A stretch of DNA of 32,899 nt from Rubrivivax sp. (lineage in GTDB: Bacteria; Pseudomonadota; Gammaproteobacteria; Burkholderiales; Burkholderiaceae_C). The stretch spans positions 1 to 32,899 of the forward strand of contig JADLIA010000068.1 of NCBI GenBank assembly GCA_020848515.1. Reading direction: 5' to 3'. Both the position numbers and the translations under genes were made by a program. A model generated the notes under the pieces. The model ran no database searches, was not told the origin of the DNA, and saw nothing but the letters and a program-made list of their open reading frames with translations. Positions 6,445 to 14,748 of the stretch are shown here, one piece after another. How positions within the stretch are numbered: position 1 is the stretch's first letter; each line of letters opens with the position of its first letter.

Positions 6445-8916
6445 ATGCGGTTTTCCGAACCCCCGCCAACCCCTGCCGCGCTCGGGCGCTGGCGCGGCCA
6501 TGCGCTGACGGCGCTGCTGGCGGGCGGCGTGCTGGGCGTGGCGGCGCAGCTGCAGCAGGCGCGCCTGTGGCCGGCCTGGGCCTATGCGCTGACGGGCCTG
6601 CTGGCGCTGCTGCTGGCGGTGGCGGCCTGGCGCCCGCGCCGGGCCGGGGCGCGCGCGCTCGGGCTGTGGCTGCTGGCCGGGGCGCTGGCCGCCGGCGCCA
6701 GCACCGGCTGGCGCGCCGGGCTGCGCCAGGCCGAGCGGCTGGCGCCGGCGCTGGAAGGGCGCGACCTGCGGCTGACCGGCCGCATCGCCGGCCTGCCGCA
6801 GCGCGGCGAAGCCGGCTGGCGCTTTCGCTTCGACGTCGAGCGGGCCAGCCTGGACGGCGCGCCGGTGCGCGTGCCGCCGCGCGTGCAGCTGGGCTGGTAC
6901 GGCTGGGTGGCGACGGCCGACGAAACCGACGCCGAGCGCCCCGTGGCCGCGGCGCTGCGCAGCGGCGACCGCTGGCAGCTGACGGCGCGGCTGAAGGCGC
7001 CGCACGGCAACCTGAACCCGCACGGCTTCGACCTGGAGCTGTGGCTGTGGGAGCAGGGCGTGGGCGCCAGCGGCTACGTGCGCAGCGGCCCGCGCGAGGC
7101 GCCGGCGCGCCGGCTGGAGGAAGGCGGCGCCTCGCTGCCGCGCTGGCGGCAGGCGGTGCGCGACCGCATCCTGGACGGCGCCGACGCCGGCGACGCCACG
7201 GCGCGCCGGCTGGCCGGCATCGTGGCGGCGCTGGTGACGGGCGATCAGAACGCCATCGAGCGCGCCGACTGGGACGTGTTTCGCGCCACCGGCGTGGCGC
7301 ACCTGATGAGCATCTCCGGCCTGCACATCACCATGTTCGCCTGGCTGGCGGCGGCGCTGGTGGGTGCGTTGTGGCGGCGTTCGGCGCGCTGGGGCTGGCC
7401 GGCCGGCCGCAGCCCCTGCCTGTGGCTGCCGGCACCGACGGCGGCACGGCTGGGCGGCCTGCTGCTGGCGACGGCCTATGCGCTGTTCAGCGGCTGGGGC
7501 GTGCCGGCGCAGCGCACGGTGCTGATGCTGGCCGCGCTGACGCTGCTGCACGTCGCCGGCCTGCGCTGGCCCTGGTGGCTGAATGCGCTGGCGGCGGCGG
7601 TGGTGGTGCTGGCGCTGGACCCGTGGGCGCTGATGCAGCCCGGCTTCTGGCTCAGCTTCGTCGCCGTGGCGGTCCTGTTTGCTACCGATTCGAGAGCGGC
7701 CGGCGCACAACAGACGGGCGCCAGAGCCCGATGGCTTGCCTTGCTGCGGGAGCAGGGCGTGGTCACGCTGGCGCTCACGCCGCTGTCGCTGATCCTGTTC
7801 GGTCAGGCTTCGGTGGTGGGCCTGCTGGCCAATCTGCTGGCCATTCCCTGGGTCACGCTGCTGGTCACGCCGCTGGCGCTGCTGGGCGTGCTGTGGGCAC
7901 CGCTGTGGAGCCTGGCCGCCTGGGCGCTGCGGCCGCTGGCGGCGCTGCTGGGCTGGCTGGCGGCCTGGCCCTGGGCCAGCGTGTCGCTGCCGGCGCTGCC
8001 GCTCGTGCTGGGGCTGGCGGCGGTGGCCGGCGGGCTGCTGCTGGCGCTGCGCTGGCCGCCGGCGTGGCGGCTGGCCGGCCTGCCGCTGGTGCTGCCGCTG
8101 GCGCTGTGGCAGCCGGCGCGGCCGGCGCCGGGGCAGTTCGAATTGCTGGCGGCCGACGTCGGGCAGGGCAGCGCGGTCCTCGTGCGCACCGCGCGCCACA
8201 GCCTGCTGTACGACGCCGGGCCGCGCTACTCGCTCGAAAGCGATGCCGGCCATCGCGTGCTGGTGCCGCTGCTGCGCGCCCTGGGCGAGCGCCTGGACAG
8301 CGTGGTGCTGAGCCACCGCGACAGCGACCACACCGGCGGCGCGCGCGCCGTGCTGGCGGCGCAGCCGCAGGCCGAGCTGCGCGCGTCGATCGAAGACGGG
8401 CACGAGCTGCAGGCGCTGCGCCCGGCCACCCGCTGCCAGGCCGGCCAGCGCTGGCAGTGGGACGGCGTGGCCTTCGAGCTGCTGCACCCCGACGCCGCCG
8501 ACCACGCCCGCCCGCTCAAGTCCAACGCCCTCAGCTGCGTGCTGCGCGTGCGCGCGGCCGACGGCGCCGCCGCCTTGCTGACCGGCGACATCGAGCAGGC
8601 GCAGGAGCAGGCGCTGGTGGCGCGCACGCCCGAGCTGCGCGCCGACGTGCTGCTGGCGCCGCACCACGGCAGCCGCGGTTCGTCGTCGGCCGCGCTGCTG
8701 GCGGCGGTGCGCCCGCGCTGGGTGCTGGTGCAGGCCGGCTACCGCAACCGCTTCGGTCACCCGGCAGCCGAGGCGCTGGCGCGCTACGCCGCCGTCGGTG
8801 CGCAGCCGGTCGGCTCGCCGCGCTGCGGCGCCATGCGCTGGCACAGCGCGCAGCCCGGCGCGCTGCGCTGCGAACGCGACACGGCGGCACGCTACTGGCA
8901 TCATCAACCGCCATGA
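6445..8916 (+). CDS. comEC: DNA internalization-related competence protein ComEC/Rec2
   Basis: An 823-residue inner-membrane protein with the three ComEC parts in order. An N-terminal region with membrane helices and a soluble OB-like segment (DUF4131) spans about residues 1-220. The multi-helix Competence domain follows (ATGVAHLMSISGLHITMFAW near residue 290). A C-terminal metallo-beta-lactamase-like domain begins at about residue 560 (AADVGQGSAVLV, VVLSHRDSDHTGG, LLAPHHGSRGSSS). ComEC forms the channel through which single-stranded DNA enters the cytoplasm during natural transformation, and the beta-lactamase-like domain is thought to degrade the other strand. The HxxxDH metal motif is intact (SHRDSDH). 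Length is normal. A copy of the dispersed repeat appears to encode part of a loop near residues 411-430. The stop overlaps the next start (ATGA). Confidence 0.94.
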   Translation: MRFSEPPPTPAALGRWRGHALTALLAGGVLGVAAQLQQARLWPAWAYALTGLLALLLAVAAWRPRRAGARALGLWLLAGALAAGASTGWRAGLRQAERLAPALEGRDLRLTGRIAGLPQRGEAGWRFRFDVERASLDGAPVRVPPRVQLGWYGWVATADETDAERPVAAALRSGDRWQLTARLKAPHGNLNPHGFDLELWLWEQGVGASGYVRSGPREAPARRLEEGGASLPRWRQAVRDRILDGADAGDATARRLAGIVAALVTGDQNAIERADWDVFRATGVAHLMSISGLHITMFAWLAAALVGALWRRSARWGWPAGRSPCLWLPAPTAARLGGLLLATAYALFSGWGVPAQRTVLMLAALTLLHVAGLRWPWWLNALAAAVVVLALDPWALMQPGFWLSFVAVAVLFATDSRAAGAQQTGARARWLALLREQGVVTLALTPLSLILFGQASVVGLLANLLAIPWVTLLVTPLALLGVLWAPLWSLAAWALRPLAALLGWLAAWPWASVSLPALPLVLGLAAVAGGLLLALRWPPAWRLAGLPLVLPLALWQPARPAPGQFELLAADVGQGSAVLVRTARHSLLYDAGPRYSLESDAGHRVLVPLLRALGERLDSVVLSHRDSDHTGGARAVLAAQPQAELRASIEDGHELQALRPATRCQAGQRWQWDGVAFELLHPDAADHARPLKSNALSCVLRVRAADGAAALLTGDIEQAQEQALVARTPELRADVLLAPHHGSRGSSSAALLAAVRPRWVLVQAGYRNRFGHPAAEALARYAAVGAQPVGSPRCGAMRWHSAQPGALRCERDTAARYWHHQPP
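7678..7735 (+). repeat. Diverged repeat copy inside comEC (copy 4)
   Basis: TTTGCTACCGATTCGAGAGC followed by GGCCGGCGC and ACGGGCGCCAGAGCCC aligns without gaps to the intergenic copy at 21998, with about two thirds identity by my count over 52 bases. It is read in frame as FATDSRAAGAQQTGAR within ComEC. The match is weaker than for the other copies, so shared ancestry is likely but not certain. Confidence 0.5.
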
Positions 8917-9404
8917 AGACGCTGCTGATCGTCTACCACAGCCTGACCGGCGGCACGCGCCAGATGGCCGAGGCGGCGGCCCAGGCCGCGCGCCAGGAGG
9001 GCGGCGTGGCGGTGCGCCTGCTGACCGCCGCGCAAGCCGGCCCGCCGGACCTGCTGGCAGCCGACGGCTACCTGTTCGCCACGCCGGAGAACCTGGCGGC
9101 CATGGCCGGGCTGATGAAGGACTTCTTCGACCGCTGCTACTACCCGGTGCTCGAACGCATCCAGGGGCGGCCCTACGCCGCCATGATCTGCGCCGGCAGC
9201 GACGGCGCCGGCGCGCTGCGCCAGCTCGAACGCATCGCCACCGGCTGGCGGCTGAAGCAAGTGGCGCCCGGCCTGATCGTCTGCACCCACGCCCAGACGC
9301 CCGAGCGCATCCTGGCGCCCAAGACCATCGAGCCGCCGGACCTGGCGCGCTGCGCCGAGCTGGGCGCCGGGCTGGCGGCGGGGCTGGGGGCGGGGGTGTT
9401 CTGA
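8913..9404 (+). CDS. Flavodoxin-like / NAD(P)H-dependent FMN reductase family protein
   Basis: A 163-residue protein starting MKTLLIVYHSLTGGTRQMAE, a flavodoxin-type FMN phosphate-binding loop (YHSLTGGTRQ). It continues with ADGYLFATPENLAAMAGLMK and a stretch around YAAMICAGSDGAGA, the second FMN contact region of the flavodoxin fold. It should be a small soluble flavoprotein; its electron partners cannot be told from sequence. The ORF track hides it inside a long run-on frame (6255-9404). The true start is the ATG at 8913, which overlaps the comEC stop as ATGA, so it is probably translated by coupling from the comEC message. It is convergent with mltB, with only 21 bases between the stops. 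It is shorter than WrbA and not a paralogous copy of it. Confidence 0.88.
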   Translation: MKTLLIVYHSLTGGTRQMAEAAAQAARQEGGVAVRLLTAAQAGPPDLLAADGYLFATPENLAAMAGLMKDFFDRCYYPVLERIQGRPYAAMICAGSDGAGALRQLERIATGWRLKQVAPGLIVCTHAQTPERILAPKTIEPPDLARCAELGAGLAAGLGAGVF

Positions 9405-9425
9405 GCGCGGCCGCGCCGGCCCCCG

Positions 9426-10511
9426 CTACGCGCCCAGCGCCGCCGCCACTTCCTGCCCCAGCTCGATCACGGCCATGGCGTAGTAGCTGCTCCAGTTGTA
9501 GCGGGTGATGACGTAGAAGTTTTCGGTGCCGGCCACGTAGCTGGGTTCGGCGGCGCCGTTCTGCAGCTCGATCAGCGCCAGCGGGCCGTCGTGGGCCTGG
9601 CCGGCGGCGTCCAGGCGGGCGCCCAGCTCGGCAAAGCGCGCCGGCCGGAACGAGGGCAGGATGTCGGGCGCCAGCAGGCGGTCCAGGTCGGCCTCGGGCG
9701 CCAGTTGCACCGGGTAATGCGTGGGCTGGCCGGGCTGCCAGCCGTAGCCCTGGAAGTAGTGCGCCACCGAGCCGATGGCGTCGCCTTCGCTGCCCCACAG
9801 GTCGATGTGGCCGTCGGCGTCGAAGTCGATGGCGTAGCGCACCCAGCTGGAGGGCATGAACTGCGGCATGCCCATGGCGCCGGCGTAGCTGCCCAGCGGC
9901 TGCTGCGGGTCCATGCCGCTGCGCTGACACAGCGACAGGTACTGCGCCAGCTCGTCCTGAAAGAACGCCTGACGCGCCGCCGCCCGCGGGTGCTGGGGCG
10001 GGAAGTCGAAGCTGAGCGTGGCCAGCGCGTCGAGCACGCGAAAGCTGCCCATGTTCTGGCCGTAGATGGTTTCCACGCCGATGATGCCGACCACGATCTC
10101 GGGCGGCACGCCGTAGTCCTGCTGGGCGCGCGCCAGCGTCGCGCGGTTGCGCTGCCAGAAGCGGGCGCCGGCGCGGATGCGCGTGGCATCGATGAAGCGG
10201 CTGCGGTAGGCGCGCCAGTTCTTGGCCGTGCCGCGCGCCGGCGGCAGCATCAGGCGCGGCACGTTGGGCAGGTGCTGGGCCTGGCCGATGGTGTCGCGCA
10301 CCCAGTCGGGCGGCAGGTCGCGCCGGGCCGCCATGTCTTCGGCCCAGCGCAGGGCGTCGGGGCGGCTGGCGTAGCTGGACGGGGCGGCCTCGGGCAGGCG
10401 ACGGCGTTTGGGGCCGTTCTGGGCTGCAGCGCTGACGGGGAGTGCGCCAGCAGCTATGCAAATGGTAGCAAGCAGGCGACGTCGATCAAAGGGCAGGCGG
10501 GGTGCGGTCAT
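9426..10511 (-). CDS. mltB: Lytic murein transglycosylase B
   Basis: A 361-residue family-3 lytic transglycosylase. A twin-arginine-like RRR cluster and hydrophobic stretch (LLATICIAAGALPVSAAA, residues 13-30) form a signal peptide. There is no lipobox cysteine at a clear cleavage site, so it is probably periplasmic rather than a lipoprotein. The catalytic glutamate is Glu147 in IIGVETIYGQNMG. Other family motifs are GSYAGAMGMPQFMPSSW, DGHIDLWGSEGDAIGSVAHYF and the C-terminal NFYVITRYNWSSYYAMAV. These enzymes cleave the MurNAc-GlcNAc bond with 1,6-anhydro ring formation. The start overlaps the end of the transglutaminase gene by 26 bases, so it is the last gene of the moxR operon. The signal peptide is encoded largely by a copy of the dispersed repeat. 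Confidence 0.94.
   Translation of the reverse strand: MTAPRLPFDRRRLLATICIAAGALPVSAAAQNGPKRRRLPEAAPSSYASRPDALRWAEDMAARRDLPPDWVRDTIGQAQHLPNVPRLMLPPARGTAKNWRAYRSRFIDATRIRAGARFWQRNRATLARAQQDYGVPPEIVVGIIGVETIYGQNMGSFRVLDALATLSFDFPPQHPRAAARQAFFQDELAQYLSLCQRSGMDPQQPLGSYAGAMGMPQFMPSSWVRYAIDFDADGHIDLWGSEGDAIGSVAHYFQGYGWQPGQPTHYPVQLAPEADLDRLLAPDILPSFRPARFAELGARLDAAGQAHDGPLALIELQNGAAEPSYVAGTENFYVITRYNWSSYYAMAVIELGQEVAAALGA
10414..10473 (-). repeat. Repeat copy inside mltB signal-peptide coding (copy 5)
   Basis: On the minus strand it reads TTGCTACCATTTGCATAGC followed by TGCTGGCGC and, 15 bases later, GCGCTGCAGCCC. The inner core matches the intergenic copy at 21998 almost exactly, and the outer arm aligns at the same spacing. 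It is read in frame as LATICIAAGALPVSAAAQ of MltB. Confidence 0.75.
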
Positions 10512-12546
10512 GGCGGGTGGGGTGGCGCGGCCAGGGCAGGCGGCGCAGTTCGCGTTGCAGTGTAGTCAGCCGGGGCGCCGCCGCCTGCGACGGGGCGTAA
10601 CGCAGGGTTTCCAGGGCCAGCAGCCAGTCGGTGAGCGGCTGGCGCAGGGCCGCGGGCAGCGTGCTGTGCGCCACCTGCTGCGCCAGCGCGCGTGGCGGCG
10701 CCTGCGGCGGCGCATTCAGGCCGGCCTGGGCCAGCAGCCGGCGCGCGCGCGCCAGCAGGCGCAGCCAGGGGTCGTGCTGGCTGCGTTCCCAGCGCGCCCA
10801 GGCCATGCCGAGCAGGGCGGCGGCCACCAGCAGGCCAGCCAGCACCTTGCCCAGGTCGGTCCAGTTGGGGCTGGCAAAGCCCAGCTGGCGCAGCAGGTCG
10901 AGCTGTCGGCTCTGGGTGTAGTTGAGCACCCATTGGTTCCAGCCGTTGTTGGCCGCTTCCCACAGGCTGCGCAGCTGCGCCATCAGGGTCGGGCTGAGGG
11001 TGCCGAGGGCGCCGGCCACCAGGCCTTCCGGGCGGCGCAGCCGCTGCAGCTGGCCGATGCGCGCCGGCTGCACGGCGGCCGTGGGGTCCACGCGCAGCCA
11101 GCCGCGCCCGGGGTCCCAGACTTCGGTCCAGGCGTGGGCGTCGGCGTTGCGCACCACCCAGTAGCCGTCGACACCGTTGAGCTCGCCGCCCTGAAAGCCG
11201 GTGACGATGCGCGCCGGCACCCCGGCGGCGCGCAGCAGCACCACGAAGGCCGAGCTGATGTGCTCGCAAAAACCCGCCTTGGTGTCGAACCAGAACTCGT
11301 CGGCGCTGTGCTGGCCGCTCACGCCGGGCTCCAGCGTGTAGTGGTAGCCGCCGCTGCGCAGGCGCTCCAGCGCCGCCTGCACCAGGGCCAGGGTGTTGCC
11401 GGCGCCGTGCCGGTCGCGCAGCTGCTGGGCCAGCGCCAGCGTGCGCGGGTTGTGGTCGGCCGGCAGGCGCAGCTGCTCGTCCAGATCGCGCCGCGCCTGG
11501 CCGTCGCTGCCGACCAGGCCGTAGTGGAACAGCGGGTAGCTTTCGGCGCGGTAGCGCAGCAGCTCGCTCACCGGGCGCGGGCTGAGCCATTGCAGATCAC
11601 CGGTCAGGCGCGCGCTGCGGCCTTCGGGCAGCTCGGGCGCGCGCGGCGCGACGTCGAGCGTGAGCAGCCAGGGGCGAAGGCTGGGTTCGAGCGTGACCTC
11701 ATAGCGCACCGGTTCGCCCTGCACGCGCAGATCGGACGGCGGCGGCAGGCCCAGGCCTTCGAAGCCGGGGCCGCCGCGCGCCGTCCACTGCCGGCCGTCG
11801 AAGCGGCTCAGCACCGGCCCGCGGAAGTACAGCTGGCCCTGCGGCGGCGGCGGGCCGTCGAACTTCACGCGCAGGGCAATGCCGTCGTCCAGCGCCAGCT
11901 TGGCCACCTGGCCGACCTCCATGGTCGAGGACAGGCCGCTGCGACCGGTCAGGGCGTCGCTGGGCATGCCCCACAGTGGCGCCAGGCGCGGAAAGAACAG
12001 GAACAGCGCCAGCATCACCGGCGTGCCGGCCAGCGCCATGCGCAGCGCCACCGCGGCCGATTCGCGCAGGCTGGGCTCGCCCACCGGACGGTGCGCGTGC
12101 ACCAGCGCCGTCAGCAGGCCCAGCAGGCCGATCAGCATGGCGGTGGCCACCGGCAGCGTCTGCGCGTAGAAGAAGTTGGTCAGCAGCGTGAAGAAGCCGA
12201 GGAAGAACACCACCAGCGCGTCGCGCCGGGCGCGCAGCTCCAGCGTCTTGAGCGCCAGCAGCACCACCACCAGCGTCACCCCGGCGTCGCGCCCCAGCAG
12301 CGTGCGGTGCGAAGTCCAGGTGCCGACCAGGGTCAGCGCCAGCAGCAGCACCAGCCAGGCGCGCCGCGGCAGCGGCCGGCTGCGCAGCGCCAGCAGACCG
12401 CGCCAGGCCAGCACGGCGGCCGCCAGCGCGCTGCACCACAGCGGCAGATGCGGCACCAGCGGCAGGATCAGCCAGCCGATCACGGCCAGCAGAAACAGCG
12501 TGTCGCGCGCTTCGCGTGGCAGGCGGCGGAGGGCGGTGAGCGTCAT
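10486..12546 (-). CDS. TgpA-like transglutaminase-like membrane protein (DUF3488)
   Basis: A 686-residue inner-membrane protein. About six N-terminal hydrophobic helices in the first 190 residues form the DUF3488 region. A periplasmic transglutaminase-like domain follows, then another helix (VLAGLLVAAALLGMAWARW) and a C-terminal DUF4129-like tail. The triad is visible as Cys427 (KAGFCEHISSAF), His471 (ADAHAWTEVW) and Asp487 (LRVDPTAAV), so the domain should be active. TgpA of Pseudomonas is an essential protein of this type; its in vivo substrate is not settled. The ORF track gives 1009 residues by running into the DUF58 gene in another frame. ATG 12546 begins MTLTALRRLPREARDTLFL and lies 26 bases after the DUF58 stop. 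The downstream overlap with mltB suggests a cell-wall role. Confidence 0.92.
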   Translation of the reverse strand: MTLTALRRLPREARDTLFLLAVIGWLILPLVPHLPLWCSALAAAVLAWRGLLALRSRPLPRRAWLVLLLALTLVGTWTSHRTLLGRDAGVTLVVVLLALKTLELRARRDALVVFFLGFFTLLTNFFYAQTLPVATAMLIGLLGLLTALVHAHRPVGEPSLRESAAVALRMALAGTPVMLALFLFFPRLAPLWGMPSDALTGRSGLSSTMEVGQVAKLALDDGIALRVKFDGPPPPQGQLYFRGPVLSRFDGRQWTARGGPGFEGLGLPPPSDLRVQGEPVRYEVTLEPSLRPWLLTLDVAPRAPELPEGRSARLTGDLQWLSPRPVSELLRYRAESYPLFHYGLVGSDGQARRDLDEQLRLPADHNPRTLALAQQLRDRHGAGNTLALVQAALERLRSGGYHYTLEPGVSGQHSADEFWFDTKAGFCEHISSAFVVLLRAAGVPARIVTGFQGGELNGVDGYWVVRNADAHAWTEVWDPGRGWLRVDPTAAVQPARIGQLQRLRRPEGLVAGALGTLSPTLMAQLRSLWEAANNGWNQWVLNYTQSRQLDLLRQLGFASPNWTDLGKVLAGLLVAAALLGMAWARWERSQHDPWLRLLARARRLLAQAGLNAPPQAPPRALAQQVAHSTLPAALRQPLTDWLLALETLRYAPSQAAAPRLTTLQRELRRLPWPRHPTRHDRTPPAL

Positions 12547-12572
12547 CGGGCGGCGGCGTGGGGCGGTGGGGG

Positions 12573-13559
12573 TCAGGCGCTGGCCAGCGCCTGCAGACAG
12601 CGCAGCCGCTGGGCGGCACCGCCGGCCGGGGCGATTTCGCGCCCGGGCAGGCGCAGGCCGTAGTCGAGCTGCTGCGCGTCGGCCGCCAGCACCCAGGCGG
12701 TCAGGCGCGCCAGGCGCGCTTCGGGGTCGAGCGCGCCGGCGCGCGCGTAGTCCAGCCACAGCGTCTGGCGCTGCAGGTGCAGGGTGTCGCGCGACACCGG
12801 CGCTTCGGCGCGGGCGAACTTCTTCCACACGATCAGGCGCGCCGGGTCGCCGCGCTGGTAGGCGCGCACGCCGTCGAATTCGCCACTGGCGCGCGCGCCG
12901 GCCGCCACGCCGCTGCCGGCGCGCGGCTCGCCCGGCGGCAGCGGCGGGGCCTGCGGCTCGGGCGCCGGATACACCAGCACCTGGGCGGCCGGGCGCCACA
13001 CCGTCCAGACGCGGAAGTTGCCGAGCGGAAAGCGGGTCTCGACCGTCAGCGCCGGCACCCGGTGCAGGCCGCGCCGCGCCGGCTGAAAGCTGACCTGCAC
13101 CGTGGCCTGCCCCTGCGCCGGCACGTCGGCCCAGGACCAGTGCGCGCCTTCCAGCAGGGCCACGCCGATGGCGTGGCGGGGCGTGCGGCGGGTGCTGGTC
13201 AGCTTGACGTCCAGCACCGCCAGCGCACCGGCGAACAGTGGCTGCGGCGGCAGCAGTTGCAGGTGCAGGCCGCGCAGCGTGTGGTGGCCGACCACCATGC
13301 CGGCGGCGGCGCTGCCGGCCAGCAGAAAGGTCAGCAGGTAGCCCAGATTGAGCTGGTAGTTGATGGCGGCGATCAGCAGCACGAGCAGCGTGGCGGCCAG
13401 CATCCAGCCGGCGCGCGTGGGCAGGATGTAGACGTTGCGCTGCGTCAGCAGCAGCGTGTCGGTCAGCGGCAGGCGCGACTGCCACCAGGCCCGCAGGCGT
13501 GCGCGCCAGGCCCACCAGGGGACTGCGGGTGCGGATTCAGAAGCCGGGCTGGAGCGCAC
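12573..13559 (-). CDS. DUF58 domain-containing protein (MoxR partner)
   Basis: About 328 residues. Two membrane helices lie near the N-terminus (AGWMLAATLLVLLIAAINYQ and LGYLLTFLLAGSAAAGMVV). A long beta-rich region follows, then the DUF58 signature GEFDGVRAYQRGDPARLIVW. DUF58 proteins accompany MoxR ATPases and resemble a VWA-like fold; they are probable scaffolds or targets of the ATPase. The ORF track extends to 13868, overlapping moxR, and that extension is compositionally implausible. I prefer the GTG at 13559 (VRSSPASESAPAVPWWAW), which puts the first helix at the usual distance. TTG 13595 and ATG 13676 are alternatives, and none has a strong ribosome site. The long gap to moxR (215 bases with this start) is unusual for this gene pair. 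Confidence 0.85.
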   Translation of the reverse strand: MRSSPASESAPAVPWWAWRARLRAWWQSRLPLTDTLLLTQRNVYILPTRAGWMLAATLLVLLIAAINYQLNLGYLLTFLLAGSAAAGMVVGHHTLRGLHLQLLPPQPLFAGALAVLDVKLTSTRRTPRHAIGVALLEGAHWSWADVPAQGQATVQVSFQPARRGLHRVPALTVETRFPLGNFRVWTVWRPAAQVLVYPAPEPQAPPLPPGEPRAGSGVAAGARASGEFDGVRAYQRGDPARLIVWKKFARAEAPVSRDTLHLQRQTLWLDYARAGALDPEARLARLTAWVLAADAQQLDYGLRLPGREIAPAGGAAQRLRCLQALASA

Positions 13560-13774
13560 GTGTCGAGCGGTGGGCGTGAGGGTTCGGGTCGTCAATCCAG
13601 CGTCCGGGCGCAGAGGTTTCGGAAGGGGCGCTGTACATGGATGTGGATGAAAGGGTCTGGCGCACCATGGGCCCATGGCCCGTCTTGGGTAGCCCGCAAG
13701 CGCCGTGGGTGTGGTCTGTCCGGCGTTCCTTGCGAATCCCTGGCGCTTTGCTGCGCATGGAGGTCGGGCGCCGT
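13560..13774. other. Gap between moxR and the DUF58 gene
   Basis: About 215 bases with no supported gene. It holds a perfect 14-base palindrome CCATGGGCCCATGG at 13665-13678. Part may be coding if the DUF58 protein starts at ATG 13676. MoxR and DUF58 genes are usually almost contiguous, so a gap of this size is notable. Confidence 0.4.
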
Positions 13775-14695
<921 letters not shown>

Positions 14696-14748
14696 GCAAG
14701 GAAGGTAACGGATATTCGGTGCCGTATTCTGTGCGCGTGGAGACTGCC
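14696..14748. promoter_or_regulatory. Short divergent region, moxR / HDAC-like gene
   Basis: Fifty-three bases separate the two start codons. The stretch is more AT-rich than its surroundings (CGGATATTCGG, CGTATTCTG). GGAG seven bases before ATG 14749 is the ribosome site of the plus-strand gene. Two divergent promoters must be packed here or overlap the coding ends; I cannot assign hexamers with confidence. Confidence 0.4.

Noticed and set aside
6255-9404. Long plus-strand ORF joining the comEC region to the flavodoxin gene
   Set aside because: Only the last part from 8913 is real; the upstream frame is a shadow of comEC. It is not a fusion or frameshift.
6424-10461. 1345-residue minus-strand ORF
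   Set aside because: It is the antisense shadow of comEC and the flavodoxin gene and runs into mltB in another frame. Its translation is Arg/Gln/Pro-rich with no domain, as expected for open antisense frames in high-GC DNA.
10408-12663. 751-residue plus-strand ORF opposite the transglutaminase gene
   Set aside because: Gln/His/Arg-rich shadow with no recognisable domain; the opposite strand has the full catalytic triad.
10486-13515. 1009-residue ORF as a DUF58-transglutaminase fusion
   Set aside because: The N-terminal 323 codons are the wrong frame of the DUF58 gene, which has its own stop at 12573. The transglutaminase starts at 12546.
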